64,000 nucleotides of DNA. Origin: an uncultured Granulosicoccus sp. Its GTDB lineage: Bacteria > Pseudomonadota > Gammaproteobacteria > Granulosicoccales > Granulosicoccaceae. This document shows, piece by piece, positions 7,862 through 17,300 of this stretch. Numbering within the stretch: the stretch's first letter is position 1; each line of letters begins with the position of its first letter. The stretch lies in NCBI GenBank assembly GCA_947492525.1, contig CANLNQ010000015.1, positions 1 to 64,000 of the forward strand, written 5' to 3'. The translations under genes were made by a program, and so were the position numbers. The notes beneath the pieces were generated by a model. That model was not told the origin of the DNA. It did not search any database and saw nothing but the letters and a program-made list of their open reading frames with translations.

Positions 7862-10800
7862 CGCTCTTCTCGCTGCGTCTTGCTGCTTAGCAACTGATCG
7901 TGCCGGTTTTTGGCTAGTTTCATGACCTGGATAGCAATTCTTTCTCGGTTGGTCTTTAGCTCTTTGATGTTCGTGAGTGACAAAGCCGTCTTTATTTCGC
8001 TTCTGGCGCGTTTTTGCTTATCGCTGTTTTTCCAGAAGTCCAGGCTGCCGATGGTCTTTTGCAGCGTTTCCACAAGAGTTTCCATCAGTGCTTTCATGGT
8101 CTGTCGCTCGGCGGCAGGTACCTTGCCATCGTCGAATGCTTCCTGAGCGATGAACTCGTAGAAGGTGGTTGCTTCCTTGCTCATACCATCCTCACCGGAT
8201 GTTCTTCCCCGTACGGCCTCTCCTCGCAGTCTCTCGAGTTCCTCGGCCAGCAGGTCCCATTGATCCTGATGTTTGTCGATGAGCTCTTCTACCTTCTCGG
8301 ACAGGTTCTTGTAGAAGGCGGGGTCCTCGTCGTGGTGTACCGTGCAGTGCTTGCGAATGGCATGCTCCATCTCGCTGGCCTTTGCTTCGTCATTTCCACC
8401 AGCGTGCTTGTTCAGGTTGGCGATGAAGTCCTCGGATAACAGCTCTACAGGGGCTACCTTCGGGTTTATTCCCAGGCTGATCAAGTGCTCATTGATCAGG
8501 TTGCGCACTTTTTCACCGGCATCGCCCAGATTCAGGCTCTCGTCCTTGTAGCGCTCTTTGGCAACACTGAGTATGTAGCCAAACCGCTTGGCTGGCACAC
8601 GGAAAGGGTGAGCAGCTTGATGGGGAAGGATGATATCCATACTCGTAAGGAATTTCTTCAGGAACACGTCGAAATCAGCTCGAACATGTTCATCCTTGAG
8701 CACTTTGACAGCTTCGTTTACAACGCTTGCCTCCTGTTCGATGCCTGCCAGCTTGCCCTCCACAAATTCCCGAACCTGTCCAACCTTGTGCTGGGCAAAC
8801 AATTGCAGAAGCCGCTGATAGCGCTCTTCCAGCACTGGTATTTCAGTGGTGATACTCAACAGGTTATTGGCCAGTTCCACTTGTTCATCGGCAGCGGCAT
8901 AGAGTTTGAGTGCGTCCGTCAGGTTGACGGTCAAGCCAATGTAGTCAACCACATAGCCGCGGCTCTTGCCTTTCTTCACGCGGTTGGTTCGCGCGATTGC
9001 CTGAAGCAATGTATGCTCTCGGATGATCTTGTCGATGTACATGACTTGCTCGATAGGTGCATCGAAGCCAGTGAGCAACATGTCGCAGACAATCAGAAAG
9101 GCGATTCCAGTGTGGGGTTTGTCCGGGTCATCGAATGCGAAGGGCCGGCAAAAATTGTCCACTGCATTCCAGGCGCGTGCTTGTTTGCGAGACTCCGTGA
9201 CATAAGCTTGCTCATTGGTGCCATCGCCGGATACCACTACCGCCGCTTTGAGGAATTTGAGTTTATCTATCCAGGCAGTGTCGGGTGCTGCCTGATTTTC
9301 CAGCTCTACAATGGTCTCTGCCAGCGCTTGATGAATGGCTTTCTGATAGCGCACGGCGGCAAGCTTCGAGTGACAGACCACCTGAGCCTTGAAGCCATTG
9401 GGAAAAATGTGCTCCAGATAATGCTTCACCAGGTCTTTAGCGATAGCTGCAATGCGTTGTTCGGCTTCGAGCAGGTCGCCGGTCGCACCGTATTTTTTCT
9501 TGATGGCCAAGAGCTCTTCGTCACTGCGGTCTTTGAACAGATTCTCGAATTGTGTTTCAAAGCCAAATTTGTCGTTCAGCGCGGAATCGGCAGTGCGGCC
9601 CTCGTAGAGGATTTGCAGGGTGGTGCCATCTTCCACGGCATCCATGAGCTTGTAGGTATCGATGTACTCACCGAATCGCTTGACGGTTTTCTTCTCGCCG
9701 TGGCGTTCAGTGATCAGGGGGGTGCCGGTGAACGCGATACGGGCAGCGTTGGGGAAGGCTTCGAAGATGTTTTCACCCAGGTCGGAGCCTTGTGTTCGAT
9801 GGGCCTCATCAATCATCAACACGATTCTTGGGGAAGGGTTGACTACACCGAAGCTTTCACTGCTGGGCATGGCCTGATAGGTGCCAAGAGCGTCCGAAAC
9901 CTTGATCGGCAGGCTTTTGTCGCGTACCTGAAATTTGTGCACCATCACCATGTTGAGATCAGAGCTGTCGGTGGACAGCTGTTGGCGCAGTGAAGCTGTT
10001 GATTCGATGGTATTGACCCGACCTCCGATGAGTGTGGCCGTCTGGCCAAGTTGGTCCTCAAGGTCTGTTCGGTCATTGATCAAGAGGATCTTGTAGTCGG
10101 CAAGATCACGAGATGCTCTTAACATTCGGGCAACGAAAACCATGGTGAGGCTTTTGCCTGATCCCTGGGTGTGCCAGACAACACCGCTTTTCTCTTCGGC
10201 GGTTGTTCCGTTGCGCAGTCGCTCAATGATCTTGTTGGCGGCACGAAACTGCTGATAGCGACAGACGACCTTGATGCGTGGACCTGCATCGGTGTCCATG
10301 AATACGGAGGAGGTGCGTAGCATGCTCAGCAAGTTGGCTTTGTTCAACATGCCGCGAATCAGTTGCTGCTGCTGATTCATGCCTTCAGCGACAGTATCGT
10401 CATCTGGCCACTGGGTCTTCCACGGATAGAAGTGTTCTTTACCCGAGGTAATAGTGCCGTAGTCGGCTTCAACGCCACTGCTGCGGATGAGTAGCAGGTT
10501 GCAATGAAACAGGCGAGGTTCGCCTTCCTTCAGGCCTTGTTGCCGGGTTGAGGGCCGTTGATTGCCATAGCGCTGCAGTTGTGCAAATGCTTCAGCCATC
10601 GGATTGGCACAGGTAGGGCCGCCTTTCTTGCATTCCACGACGGCAACGGGTATGCCATTGATGAACAGAACGATATCGGGAATGATGAATTTCTTGACGC
10701 AGCCTGGCGTGTCAATACGAAACTGATTGATGGCAAGGAAGTGATTGTTCTCAGGTTGAGCAAAGTCGATGAGTTTGACGACAGGGTCGTGCTCACCAGT

Positions 10801-11124
10801 TTTTTCGTTCACGTCAACCTGAGCCTTGAACAGTAGTTTCTGGATGGCTTCGTTGGCTTCCAACAAGGTTCTGTTGGGTTGGCGCAGTATCTGGTCTTGC
10901 AGGTCCTGCAGCTGCTTGTCAGTGAGCCAGGGTGTGCCGTCACTAGAGGCATTCAGCGCGGACACGGACTGATTGAATAGTCCCGCGAGAACCCACTGCC
11001 GGAAGCTTGTGCGGTGGCTGCCGGTCGGGTCAGAGGGGATCTGCTGGCCCTGGTCTATCACGTCCCAACCCTGAGCCTTGAGCTGCTCCAGAAAGGGTTG
11101 TTCTACCTCCGTGTATTCACTCAT
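7858..11124 (-). CDS. hsdR: Type I restriction enzyme, R (endonuclease/translocase) subunit
   Basis: The 1088-aa protein has HsdR architecture. The N-terminal nuclease shows D150 and E164-C-K166 (PDIVLFINGIPVAVVECKKG, a PD-x13-ExK arrangement). The SF2 translocase has TQGSGKS (Walker A, 319-325) and DEAH (439-442). Later helicase motifs include AFTGTPL, LLTGFDAP and QAIARTNR. The C-terminal third is helical and binds HsdM. The frame is intact. It overlaps the downstream metallopeptidase by 4 bp and the upstream 84-aa gene by 8 bp. With hsdM broken by an IS, HsdR activity would depend on what the split methylase still does. Confidence 0.96.
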   Translation of the reverse strand: MSEYTEVEQPFLEQLKAQGWDVIDQGQQIPSDPTGSHRTSFRQWVLAGLFNQSVSALNASSDGTPWLTDKQLQDLQDQILRQPNRTLLEANEAIQKLLFKAQVDVNEKTGEHDPVVKLIDFAQPENNHFLAINQFRIDTPGCVKKFIIPDIVLFINGIPVAVVECKKGGPTCANPMAEAFAQLQRYGNQRPSTRQQGLKEGEPRLFHCNLLLIRSSGVEADYGTITSGKEHFYPWKTQWPDDDTVAEGMNQQQQLIRGMLNKANLLSMLRTSSVFMDTDAGPRIKVVCRYQQFRAANKIIERLRNGTTAEEKSGVVWHTQGSGKSLTMVFVARMLRASRDLADYKILLINDRTDLEDQLGQTATLIGGRVNTIESTASLRQQLSTDSSDLNMVMVHKFQVRDKSLPIKVSDALGTYQAMPSSESFGVVNPSPRIVLMIDEAHRTQGSDLGENIFEAFPNAARIAFTGTPLITERHGEKKTVKRFGEYIDTYKLMDAVEDGTTLQILYEGRTADSALNDKFGFETQFENLFKDRSDEELLAIKKKYGATGDLLEAEQRIAAIAKDLVKHYLEHIFPNGFKAQVVCHSKLAAVRYQKAIHQALAETIVELENQAAPDTAWIDKLKFLKAAVVVSGDGTNEQAYVTESRKQARAWNAVDNFCRPFAFDDPDKPHTGIAFLIVCDMLLTGFDAPIEQVMYIDKIIREHTLLQAIARTNRVKKGKSRGYVVDYIGLTVNLTDALKLYAAADEQVELANNLLSITTEIPVLEERYQRLLQLFAQHKVGQVREFVEGKLAGIEQEASVVNEAVKVLKDEHVRADFDVFLKKFLTSMDIILPHQAAHPFRVPAKRFGYILSVAKERYKDESLNLGDAGEKVRNLINEHLISLGINPKVAPVELLSEDFIANLNKHAGGNDEAKASEMEHAIRKHCTVHHDEDPAFYKNLSEKVEELIDKHQDQWDLLAEELERLRGEAVRGRTSGEDGMSKEATTFYEFIAQEAFDDGKVPAAERQTMKALMETLVETLQKTIGSLDFWKNSDKQKRARSEIKTALSLTNIKELKTNRERIAIQVMKLAKNRHDQLLSSKTQREER

Positions 11125-11371
11125 TGTCTGACCGGTATTCGCCTTTGTCTTCGGCCACGCTGGATTCTCGAGTGGCGACCGGCTTCAGCTCCTGAGAGAA
11201 CAAGGCATGATCATCGGCGGCGTCATCGAGTAGTGCAGGTTTGCCGTCGCGCCATACCACCGCGTACTGTCCCAGGCGCTGCTTGCGCTCCAGCGTGTTC
11301 TTCACGGCGCGTCTGAGCGCTGCCAGCGTCTCGGTTGCGTCAGCGGATGGTTCTTTGACTTCATAGCTCAT
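11117..11371 (-). CDS. Small helical protein paired with a zeta-toxin-like kinase (possible antitoxin)
   Basis: The 84-aa acidic protein has an N-terminal amphipathic helix ([22 protein letters not shown]), a short [13 protein letters not shown] strand pair and a charged tail. It overlaps the zeta-like gene upstream by 4 bp and hsdR downstream by 8 bp. Size and gene order fit an antitoxin or adaptor for the adjacent P-loop kinase, but note that antitoxin genes usually come first, and here it is second. No family assignment is certain. Confidence 0.6.
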   Translation of the reverse strand: MSYEVKEPSADATETLAALRRAVKNTLERKQRLGQYAVVWRDGKPALLDDAADDHALFSQELKPVATRESSVAEDKGEYRSDNE

Positions 11372-11940
11372 AAGCCTGCCTCCTGTTGCAAGTGTTGGTA
11401 GTGATCAGCGTGCAGCACTTTGCGAGCTTCGCCTTGCTGCTCGAATATCAATTGAGGTTCGCTGTCACTGTTCATATAGCACTGACACAGGTCGGCTGCA
11501 GCACTGAAACCTGTCAGCAAGTTTTTCAGACTGCGTGGGAAACGCCGTTCGATATCATGCAGTGGAATGTTATGCCCACCATGCCGAACACGTTCTGCCA
11601 CACGTAATTTGGACAGTGATACATGGGGCAGAGCAAGGTAGATCAGAACGACACGCCATCCGGATGCTCGCAGGCGCTTGATCAGTTTCAGGTAGGAGCG
11701 TCCCGATAAGGTGGTCTCGAAAGCGAAATCCTGATTGGCTTGAATGCAGGATTCAATCTCGCCCAGAAACAGGCGGCTGGCACTCAGCAGTTGTTGCTCG
11801 GGAGACAGGGGGGAGAGGCCGGCTGCAATCAGGTCGGCATTGACAAAGCGTCGGCAGCCCACGACCTCTGGCAGGTACTCCAACGCTAAGGTTGTCTTGC
11901 CCGCACCGTTCGGGCCTGCGATGATCCAGCAGGTAGGCAT
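11368..11940 (-). CDS. Zeta-toxin-family P-loop kinase
   Basis: The 190-aa protein starts [17 protein letters not shown], with Walker A at residues 9-16. It has the zeta-family features [34 protein letters not shown] (substrate loop) and [14 protein letters not shown] (arginine-rich lid). The family phosphorylates UDP-sugars or other small substrates, and many chromosomal members of this short type are of unknown effect. It sits between hsdS (1-bp overlap) and the 84-aa gene inside the type I R-M operon, so it is expressed with the restriction genes. Confidence 0.82.
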   Translation of the reverse strand: MPTCWIIAGPNGAGKTTLALEYLPEVVGCRRFVNADLIAAGLSPLSPEQQLLSASRLFLGEIESCIQANQDFAFETTLSGRSYLKLIKRLRASGWRVVLIYLALPHVSLSKLRVAERVRHGGHNIPLHDIERRFPRSLKNLLTGFSAAADLCQCYMNSDSEPQLIFEQQGEARKVLHADHYQHLQQEAGL

Positions 11941-13247
11941 TAGCTGGGTGTATGCTCGGGTGTTGGGGTATTGACTTGGACTTTGCCGGTTAGGAGGTCT
12001 TGCATGAGTCCGGCTTTGTGTTTTTCCAATTTTTGCAGTGCATTGGTTTCGCTACTCAGCTTTTCATTGCAGATCAAGTATCTTTCTAAAAGTAGTGTCT
12101 GCTCGTTTTTCGGCGGAACTGGAAGTTGTAGGTTGCGGAGAGTCTTTGACTGTATTGCATCCATTATTCCACCTTGAGTTTGCTGCCGGAACCAGGATTT
12201 CACCCATGGGGCACTGTTTAGTTGCCAACAAATAAGTTCAGGTTCTACAAGCTCTGTATCAAAAGTCATCGTCCAAAGGTGCTTTGATGATAGTGCTTTT
12301 CCAATATGACTCGGTATCAGAGCTGAGCGGCCTACTGTACCCATTATTGTAATCACCACATCACTTGGCCTAACTGCGTACTTGGAGAGTTGTAGAAATT
12401 TATTTCGTGACACAAATCGTTTGAAGTTTTCGTCGAAATACTCCGGAAATATGTTGTCAATGCCGAGAAAAGGTATTCCGTTTTCTACCAATTCAGATTT
12501 AAGCAAGGCGCTGCCGAAAGGCCCGCTGCGGATATTGTTTGGGACATCAGCAAGCAAGGTGTCCAGCTTCTTGACTTGCCAATCCCGCGGAATCCACCCA
12601 ATCGCCGTCTCCTGATAAAGCTCCGGCGCTTCCTCCCGAGGCGGACGAAGCTTGCCGTCAGCACCGATGCCACGTGTAAAAAGGTCGTGCATGAGTCCTG
12701 CTTTGATCTGCTGGTATTTTTCGATGAGAGCTTCGGTTTTTTCAATGGTTTTGTCTGCGGCTTCAAGTATTCGTCGGATCTTTCTCTGCTCGTCTATTTC
12801 TTTCGGAAATTGAATCGGGAGCTTACGCACAACTGCAGCATTCAAGTTCGATTGTGTCGTTTGAGTAGTAAACTTCCAAATTGTAGGGCGAATAAATTCA
12901 AGGCTGTAAAAGAGGAAGCCTAGATCAATTTTTTCATCCACCTTAAGTGCGATAATTGCTTGATTGGTGGCGCATGTGATTTGGTTTATTACAGGTTTCC
13001 CAACGGTTGCATACATTGAATACAGAATATGCGAGCCTTCAATAATCCATGCTGCGCTGTTTTTTAGCCCCTTCTCCGTGAGAGTCTTCTCGGTAGAAAT
13101 AAGGTATTTGTTTATCTGAGTCATATCCTCGATAACAACGAAGGGGATATCGCCTCCGTAGTAATCAGATATCGAAGAAAGCGGGGTTCCCCCAGCTTTC
13201 TGGTAAGTCGTCACTTCTCCAACAGTACCGTGAACCCATTCACTCAT
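11940..13247 (-). CDS. hsdS: Type I restriction enzyme, S (specificity) subunit
   Basis: The 435-aa protein has two target-recognition domains (about residues 1-155 and 225-385), each followed by a conserved helical spacer ([37 protein letters not shown] at about 160-195, [29 protein letters not shown] near the C-terminus). Both spacers end in the typical KAGLM-DL. It determines the bipartite DNA target read by HsdM and HsdR. It overlaps the 3' part of hsdM by 8 bp and the zeta-like gene by 1 bp. The first TRD is lower in GC than its surroundings, as is usual for exchanged specificity domains. Confidence 0.95.
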   Translation of the reverse strand: MSEWVHGTVGEVTTYQKAGGTPLSSISDYYGGDIPFVVIEDMTQINKYLISTEKTLTEKGLKNSAAWIIEGSHILYSMYATVGKPVINQITCATNQAIIALKVDEKIDLGFLFYSLEFIRPTIWKFTTQTTQSNLNAAVVRKLPIQFPKEIDEQRKIRRILEAADKTIEKTEALIEKYQQIKAGLMHDLFTRGIGADGKLRPPREEAPELYQETAIGWIPRDWQVKKLDTLLADVPNNIRSGPFGSALLKSELVENGIPFLGIDNIFPEYFDENFKRFVSRNKFLQLSKYAVRPSDVVITIMGTVGRSALIPSHIGKALSSKHLWTMTFDTELVEPELICWQLNSAPWVKSWFRQQTQGGIMDAIQSKTLRNLQLPVPPKNEQTLLLERYLICNEKLSSETNALQKLEKHKAGLMQDLLTGKVQVNTPTPEHTPS

Positions 13248-14403
13248 ACCCCAACTCCACCAAAAATCCCCTCAATTCCTCAGCAGCCCGATCCCGCTCC
13301 CCCTCAATTTCTTTCGCAGTAACGGCATACTTCCCCCACAAATTCTCGATCGCCTTCACGCAAGCTCGCTGATCCGCCCGTATGTAGGCGCGATAAGTAT
13401 CCAGTAACAACGTCCGCAGTCGTTCCACAATCACCTGTCGTGCATCATCGTTGCTGATCTTTTCTCGTGCACTCTGTACCAGATCATCGCGGCGGTTTTC
13501 TATGGCTTTGATGGTTGTCCTGAGAGTCTTCACCTCATCCTCCAGAGCCTTGTGTTTTTCCAGGTAGCCAGTGATTACATTTGAGCGTTCGAATCCCTGA
13601 CGTCCTGCTTGCATGGCATTTTGCAGGGGAGTCAGATACTCGCTTGGGAAATTGTGCTCGGCACACAGATCAACAATGCGCTGAGCGTTGTCAAACTGTG
13701 GATCTTTGACAACCAAGCCCTCAGAGCAATAGAAGCCCTTTTTCTTGCCCTTGGGAATCAGACCAGCTGCATTGAGCTCCACAAACAGATTGCCCAGCAG
13801 GCTCTTCAGTTCCTTGAGTTCGGCCTTCCATGAGGCGTTGACTGTTTTCAGTTCACCTTTCAGATTCTTGACCTCAGAGGAGGGAAGAACACCGGTGTCG
13901 TCCGTGTCGTCAAAGTCCTCCTCGCTGGCAGCAGCAAACAAGGCTTGTAACTCTGCAAGACGTGCTTGCGCATTCTCCTGCTCCTTTAATACTTCAGGAA
14001 ACTGGCTTTGCAGGATGTCTTCATCCGGAATAAGCTCAGGTCCCCAGCCGCTGGCAGCGATGGATTTGAAATCGGCCTTCAAGCTATCGGCATAATTCGC
14101 AAAGGCACCGCGAACCTGAAAGGGCGTAAGCAACTGTTGGTGAGCAAGCGTCTGTTCGATGCTGTTGAGTAGGCTGCTGCGCATGACATAGACATTGCGC
14201 GGTCTGTCTTGCTGATTAGCGGCATCAGGGGCAAGGGCCTCTACGATAGGCATGTTCTCATACCACCAGTTTTCCAGTGTCTGCATGAATTCAGAGTGGC
14301 GGTCCATGACGCTCTGATGCGTGGCGACAAAGTTTGCAATGTCTCGCTTGTCACTGATAACAGGGGCGAAATCCAGATAGGTCTCATCACGACCCTGGAA
14401 TAA
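13240..14403 (-). pseudogene. hsdM: hsdM, 3' part after the IS insertion
   Basis: The in-frame continuation of HsdM begins right at the IS edge as LFQGRDETYLDFAP and runs 387 codons to 13240. An internal ATG at 14307 could start a free 355-aa polypeptide. It carries the C-terminal helical domain of long HsdM proteins: a coiled-coil stretch (EQENAQARLAELQALF, KNLKGELKTVNASWKAELKELK) and the end AIENLWGKYAVTAKEIEGERD. This part contacts HsdS and HsdR in the complex. Whether it is translated from 14307 and still joins the N-terminal fragment cannot be told. It overlaps hsdS by 8 bp. Confidence 0.88.
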
Positions 14404-14433
14404 TGAACTTCCCCAACATTGGCGGACACAGAG

Positions 14434-15300
14434 TTAAGCAGCGTGTTCCAATTCGTATTGGACCGGGCTTGTGTTATTAATTGATGAATGATGCCGCTGA
14501 GTATTGTAGTCTAACTCGATGTAGTCGAAGATTACTTTTCTCATCTTGTCTCGGGTTTCGATAGTTTCTCCGTGAACAGCTTCCACTTTTAATGAATGGA
14601 AGAAGCTCTCAGCACAGGCATTATCATAGCAGTCACCCTTCTTGCTCATGCTGGAGAGAATGCCATTGGTTTTGAGCTGTCGCTGAAATCGTTTTGAGCA
14701 GTACTGGCTACCACGGTCTGTGTGCATGATGACGCCTTCTACTTTGCCTCGATTACTGATCGCCATGTTCATGGCATCACACACCAAGTGAGTTGTCATT
14801 CGGTGGCTCAACGACCAGCCTATCACTCGGCGAGAGAACAGGTCCAATACCACGGCCAAGTACATCCAACCCTCGTCGGACCATAGGTAAGTGATGTCGC
14901 CACACCACTTTTCATTGATGCTATTGCAACTGAAATCCTGCTCCAGTAGGTTGGCTGCAATGGGCAGTGTGTGGCTGGAGTTGGTGGTCGACTTGAACTT
15001 ACGCCCGGCCTTCGCTACAAGGTTCTGTCGGCGCATGCTGGCTGCGACCGTGTTCTCGGCAATGGGGAAGCCAGCCTCATTCAGCTTGATCGCCAACCGC
15101 GGTGATCCGTAACGCTCACGGCGATCTTTGAAGGCAATGGCAACGGCTTCATCTATCACGCTTTGTCGCTCAGAGCGCTTCGCAGGCTTATTCTGACGGG
15201 TCTGCCAATCGTAGTAGCCACTGGTCGATACGCCCAGCCACTTACACTGCTTTGCGACGGGCACGCCGCAGATGTTCTGTTTGATAAAAGCGTACTTCAC
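14434..15300 (-). CDS. IS3-family transposase OrfB (DDE integrase domain)
   Basis: The 288-aa frame has an HTH_21-type start (CKWLGVSTSGYYDWQTR) and an rve integrase core. The catalytic triad can be read as D in WCGDITYL, D in VIMHTDRGSQY and E in DNACAESFFHSLKVE. It ends QRHHSSINNTSPVQYE, typical for IS3. The apparent start at 15300 is a GTG, but the frame is open upstream to the slippery heptamer, so the functional protein is most likely the OrfAB fusion made by -1 frameshifting. Confidence 0.94.
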   Translation of the reverse strand: MKYAFIKQNICGVPVAKQCKWLGVSTSGYYDWQTRQNKPAKRSERQSVIDEAVAIAFKDRRERYGSPRLAIKLNEAGFPIAENTVAASMRRQNLVAKAGRKFKSTTNSSHTLPIAANLLEQDFSCNSINEKWCGDITYLWSDEGWMYLAVVLDLFSRRVIGWSLSHRMTTHLVCDAMNMAISNRGKVEGVIMHTDRGSQYCSKRFQRQLKTNGILSSMSKKGDCYDNACAESFFHSLKVEAVHGETIETRDKMRKVIFDYIELDYNTQRHHSSINNTSPVQYELEHAA

Positions 15301-15596
15301 TTCAGGTTCCTTGCGAAGTACGCCGACGCCTTTTTTAACAAGGCGAGCTCCTCTTTCTGCTCAGCGACCTCACGCTTAAGCTTGGCGTTCTCGGCCAGCA
15401 GCTGATTCTCTATCTCGGTCGTCGACGCCTGGACTCGCTGCTGGTTTCTCCAGCTGTATATCTGAGAAGTCTGTATCCCCAGCTCCTTGGCAGCGGCAGT
15501 AGTACCGATGCTTGCAGCGAGCCTGACAGCTTCTATCTTGTACTCATCCGGGTAGCTAGTCCGAGCCTTCTTTTGGGTTTTCTTTCGTGTTGCCAT
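15297..15596 (-). CDS. IS3-family OrfA (HTH_Tnp_1)
   Basis: The 99-aa protein has an HTH (YPDEYKIEAVRLAASIGTTAAAKELGIQTSQIYSWRNQ) that binds the element ends. A leucine-zipper-like helix (ENQLLAENAKLKREVAEQKEELALLKKA) follows. It overlaps the GTG of OrfB by 4 bp (15297-15300) and contains the slippery heptamer at its 3' end. Confidence 0.93.
   Translation of the reverse strand: MATRKKTQKKARTSYPDEYKIEAVRLAASIGTTAAAKELGIQTSQIYSWRNQQRVQASTTEIENQLLAENAKLKREVAEQKEELALLKKASAYFARNLK
15330..15336 (-). promoter_or_regulatory. -1 programmed ribosomal frameshift site (A AAA AAG)
   Basis: In the orfA frame the codons are TTA AAA AAG, giving the heptamer A AAA AAG. A one-base slip back puts the next codon at 15330, exactly in the orfB frame (15300 + 30), which is open from there. 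This is the classical IS3-family arrangement producing OrfAB transposase. Confidence 0.85.
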
Positions 15597-15655
15597 AGTG
15601 CACCTCTGTTACGATGATAATCGCTTAACAGAGTGTCCGTTGGGGTTGGGGAAGA

Positions 15656-17281
15656 TCATATGTCCTGTTTCAGTTGCGGGTAGTTCTGCCAGTAATGAGC
15701 CAGACTCTCCACCTCCACGATGGGCACTCCGCCGTGCAGATGCGCACGAACGTCCTGTGGCTCGGGCGGTGGTGCATTGTCTACATAGCGGCGAATATTA
15801 CAGTTGTAGTCTTCTTCGGCAATCTCAGCTCTGGGTACCTTGCGCGCGTACATCGGAACATCGCTGTGGGCACCTTCGGCGACATCGCTTAGCGCAATGT
15901 CTTCGCCCTTGCGGTAGGCGTAAATGATCTTGTCTATGTCTTCTGGCCGCAGGTGATTCTGGGCTTTGCCCTCGCGATATTCCCTGTCGGCATTGATAAA
16001 GAGCACATGGTCTCGATTAGCGGCACCTGCCTTGTTCATGACCAGAATGCAGGCGGGTATGCCTGTTCCGTAGAACAGGTTGCTTGGCAGTCCGATGATG
16101 GCTTCCAGATAGCCGTGATCGATGAAATGCTTGCGTGCTTCCTTTTCCTCGCCCCCACGGAACAGGACGCCGTGTGGCATCACGCTCGCCAGTCGACCAT
16201 CATGCTTGAGTACGGACAGCATATGCTGGACAAACATCAAATCGGCCTTCTTGCCTTTCTCGGGCATCATCACGGGGAAGCGGCCCGGAAACTTCAAGTC
16301 CTTGCGGATGTAGTTCTGGCTGAATGGAGGGTTGGCTGTGACTCGATCAAAGCGTTTCAGCTCGTTGTCTTCGTCCAGATGTTGAGGCTCTCGAAGGGTG
16401 TCTTCCTGGCGAATATCAGCATCGGAAATGCCATGCAGCAGCATGTTCATCTTGCAGATGGACCAGGTGGTGCCCATGCTTTCCTGCCCAAACAGAGACA
16501 ACTCCCTGGCGTCTCCACCTTTCTCACGCAAGTAGTCGCGCATCTGGATCAACATGCCACCTGATCCGACGGTTGGGTCATAGACGCTCATGTTCTCACC
16601 AGGGTCGCAGATTTCCACACAGATCCTGACCACTTCGGCTGGGGTGTAGAATTCTCCCGCTTTCTTGCCAGCGGAATCCGCAAAATATTTGATCAGCCAT
16701 TCATAAGCGGCGCCCAGCAAGTCTGGAAATTCAAATTCGCTGTCTTTGAGCGGAATCTTCTCGAAGTTCTGGATGAAGTCGGCGAGCACATCGTCATCGA
16801 GGGTGCGCTGACCAATCTTTCTGTTGAAGTTGATTCCTTTCAGAACGTCTTCCAACGCCTCCGGATTGGCGTCTTCTATGGCTTCAAGTGCCTTGTTCAG
16901 GGTAGTTCCTACGTTCTCCTTCACGTGCTTCAGGGCTGGGCGCGGTTCTATACGTGTTTCGACAACGTTTCCATCTTTGTCAGTTTCGACAACTTCCTCT
17001 TCCCAGCCATCATTCCAACGCGCGCGAGGTGGCACGTAGAAATATTTTCCGGAATAGTTGTCTCTATCTTCCAGCTCGACAAGAATGTCTTCCTCGGTCA
17101 TTCCGTTTGCTGTGGACTCCTTTCGGATTTCAGCTTGCCGTTGATCGAAGAGGTCACTGGCTCGCTTGAGAAACAGCATGCCGAAAATGTATTCCTTGTA
17201 TTCGCTGGCATCCAGACTGCCGCGCAGGTCATCGCAGGCGGTGAGCAGGAGGCTTTCGAGTCGAGCAAGGGTTAGCTTCAT
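15656..17281 (-). pseudogene. hsdM: hsdM, 5' part (N6-adenine methyltransferase domain), truncated by the IS
   Basis: The fragment is 541 aa with the HsdM_N helical domain (residues 5-150) and the methyltransferase core: FYTPAEVV at 211-218, SAM motif I DPTVGSGG at 235-242 and catalytic NPPF at 317-320. The whole catalytic domain is present. The frame ends in ATA TGA where the IS begins; the missing C-terminal 387 codons lie beyond the IS (13240-14403). A free N-terminal fragment could still fold and, with the C-terminal fragment, might rebuild activity, but that is untested. It is the first gene of the R-M operon, with fic upstream. Confidence 0.9.
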
Positions 17282-17300
17282 GTTGCGTTGTTCTGGGTGG

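Larger units (their letters stand above)
14404..15658 (-). mobile_element. IS3-family insertion sequence, complete (1,255 bp)
   Basis: The element has imperfect terminal inverted repeats: the left end (from 14404) TGAACTTCCCCAAC and the right end (to 15658, read on minus) TGATCTTCCCCAAC, each followed by CGGACAC and GTTAAG matches 19-33 bp in. Inside are orfA and orfB with a -1 slippery heptamer between them. It sits in hsdM in the same orientation as that gene. The flanking 3 bp are ATA on one side and TTA on the other (an imperfect target duplication). The first codon of the element is TGA in the hsdM frame, ending the N-terminal fragment. Termini and frames look intact, so the insertion may be recent. 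Confidence 0.93.

Noticed and set aside
8485-9993. A 502-codon open frame on the plus strand
   Set aside because: It is exactly antisense to hsdR, has no family motif, and follows from the codon use of the real gene.
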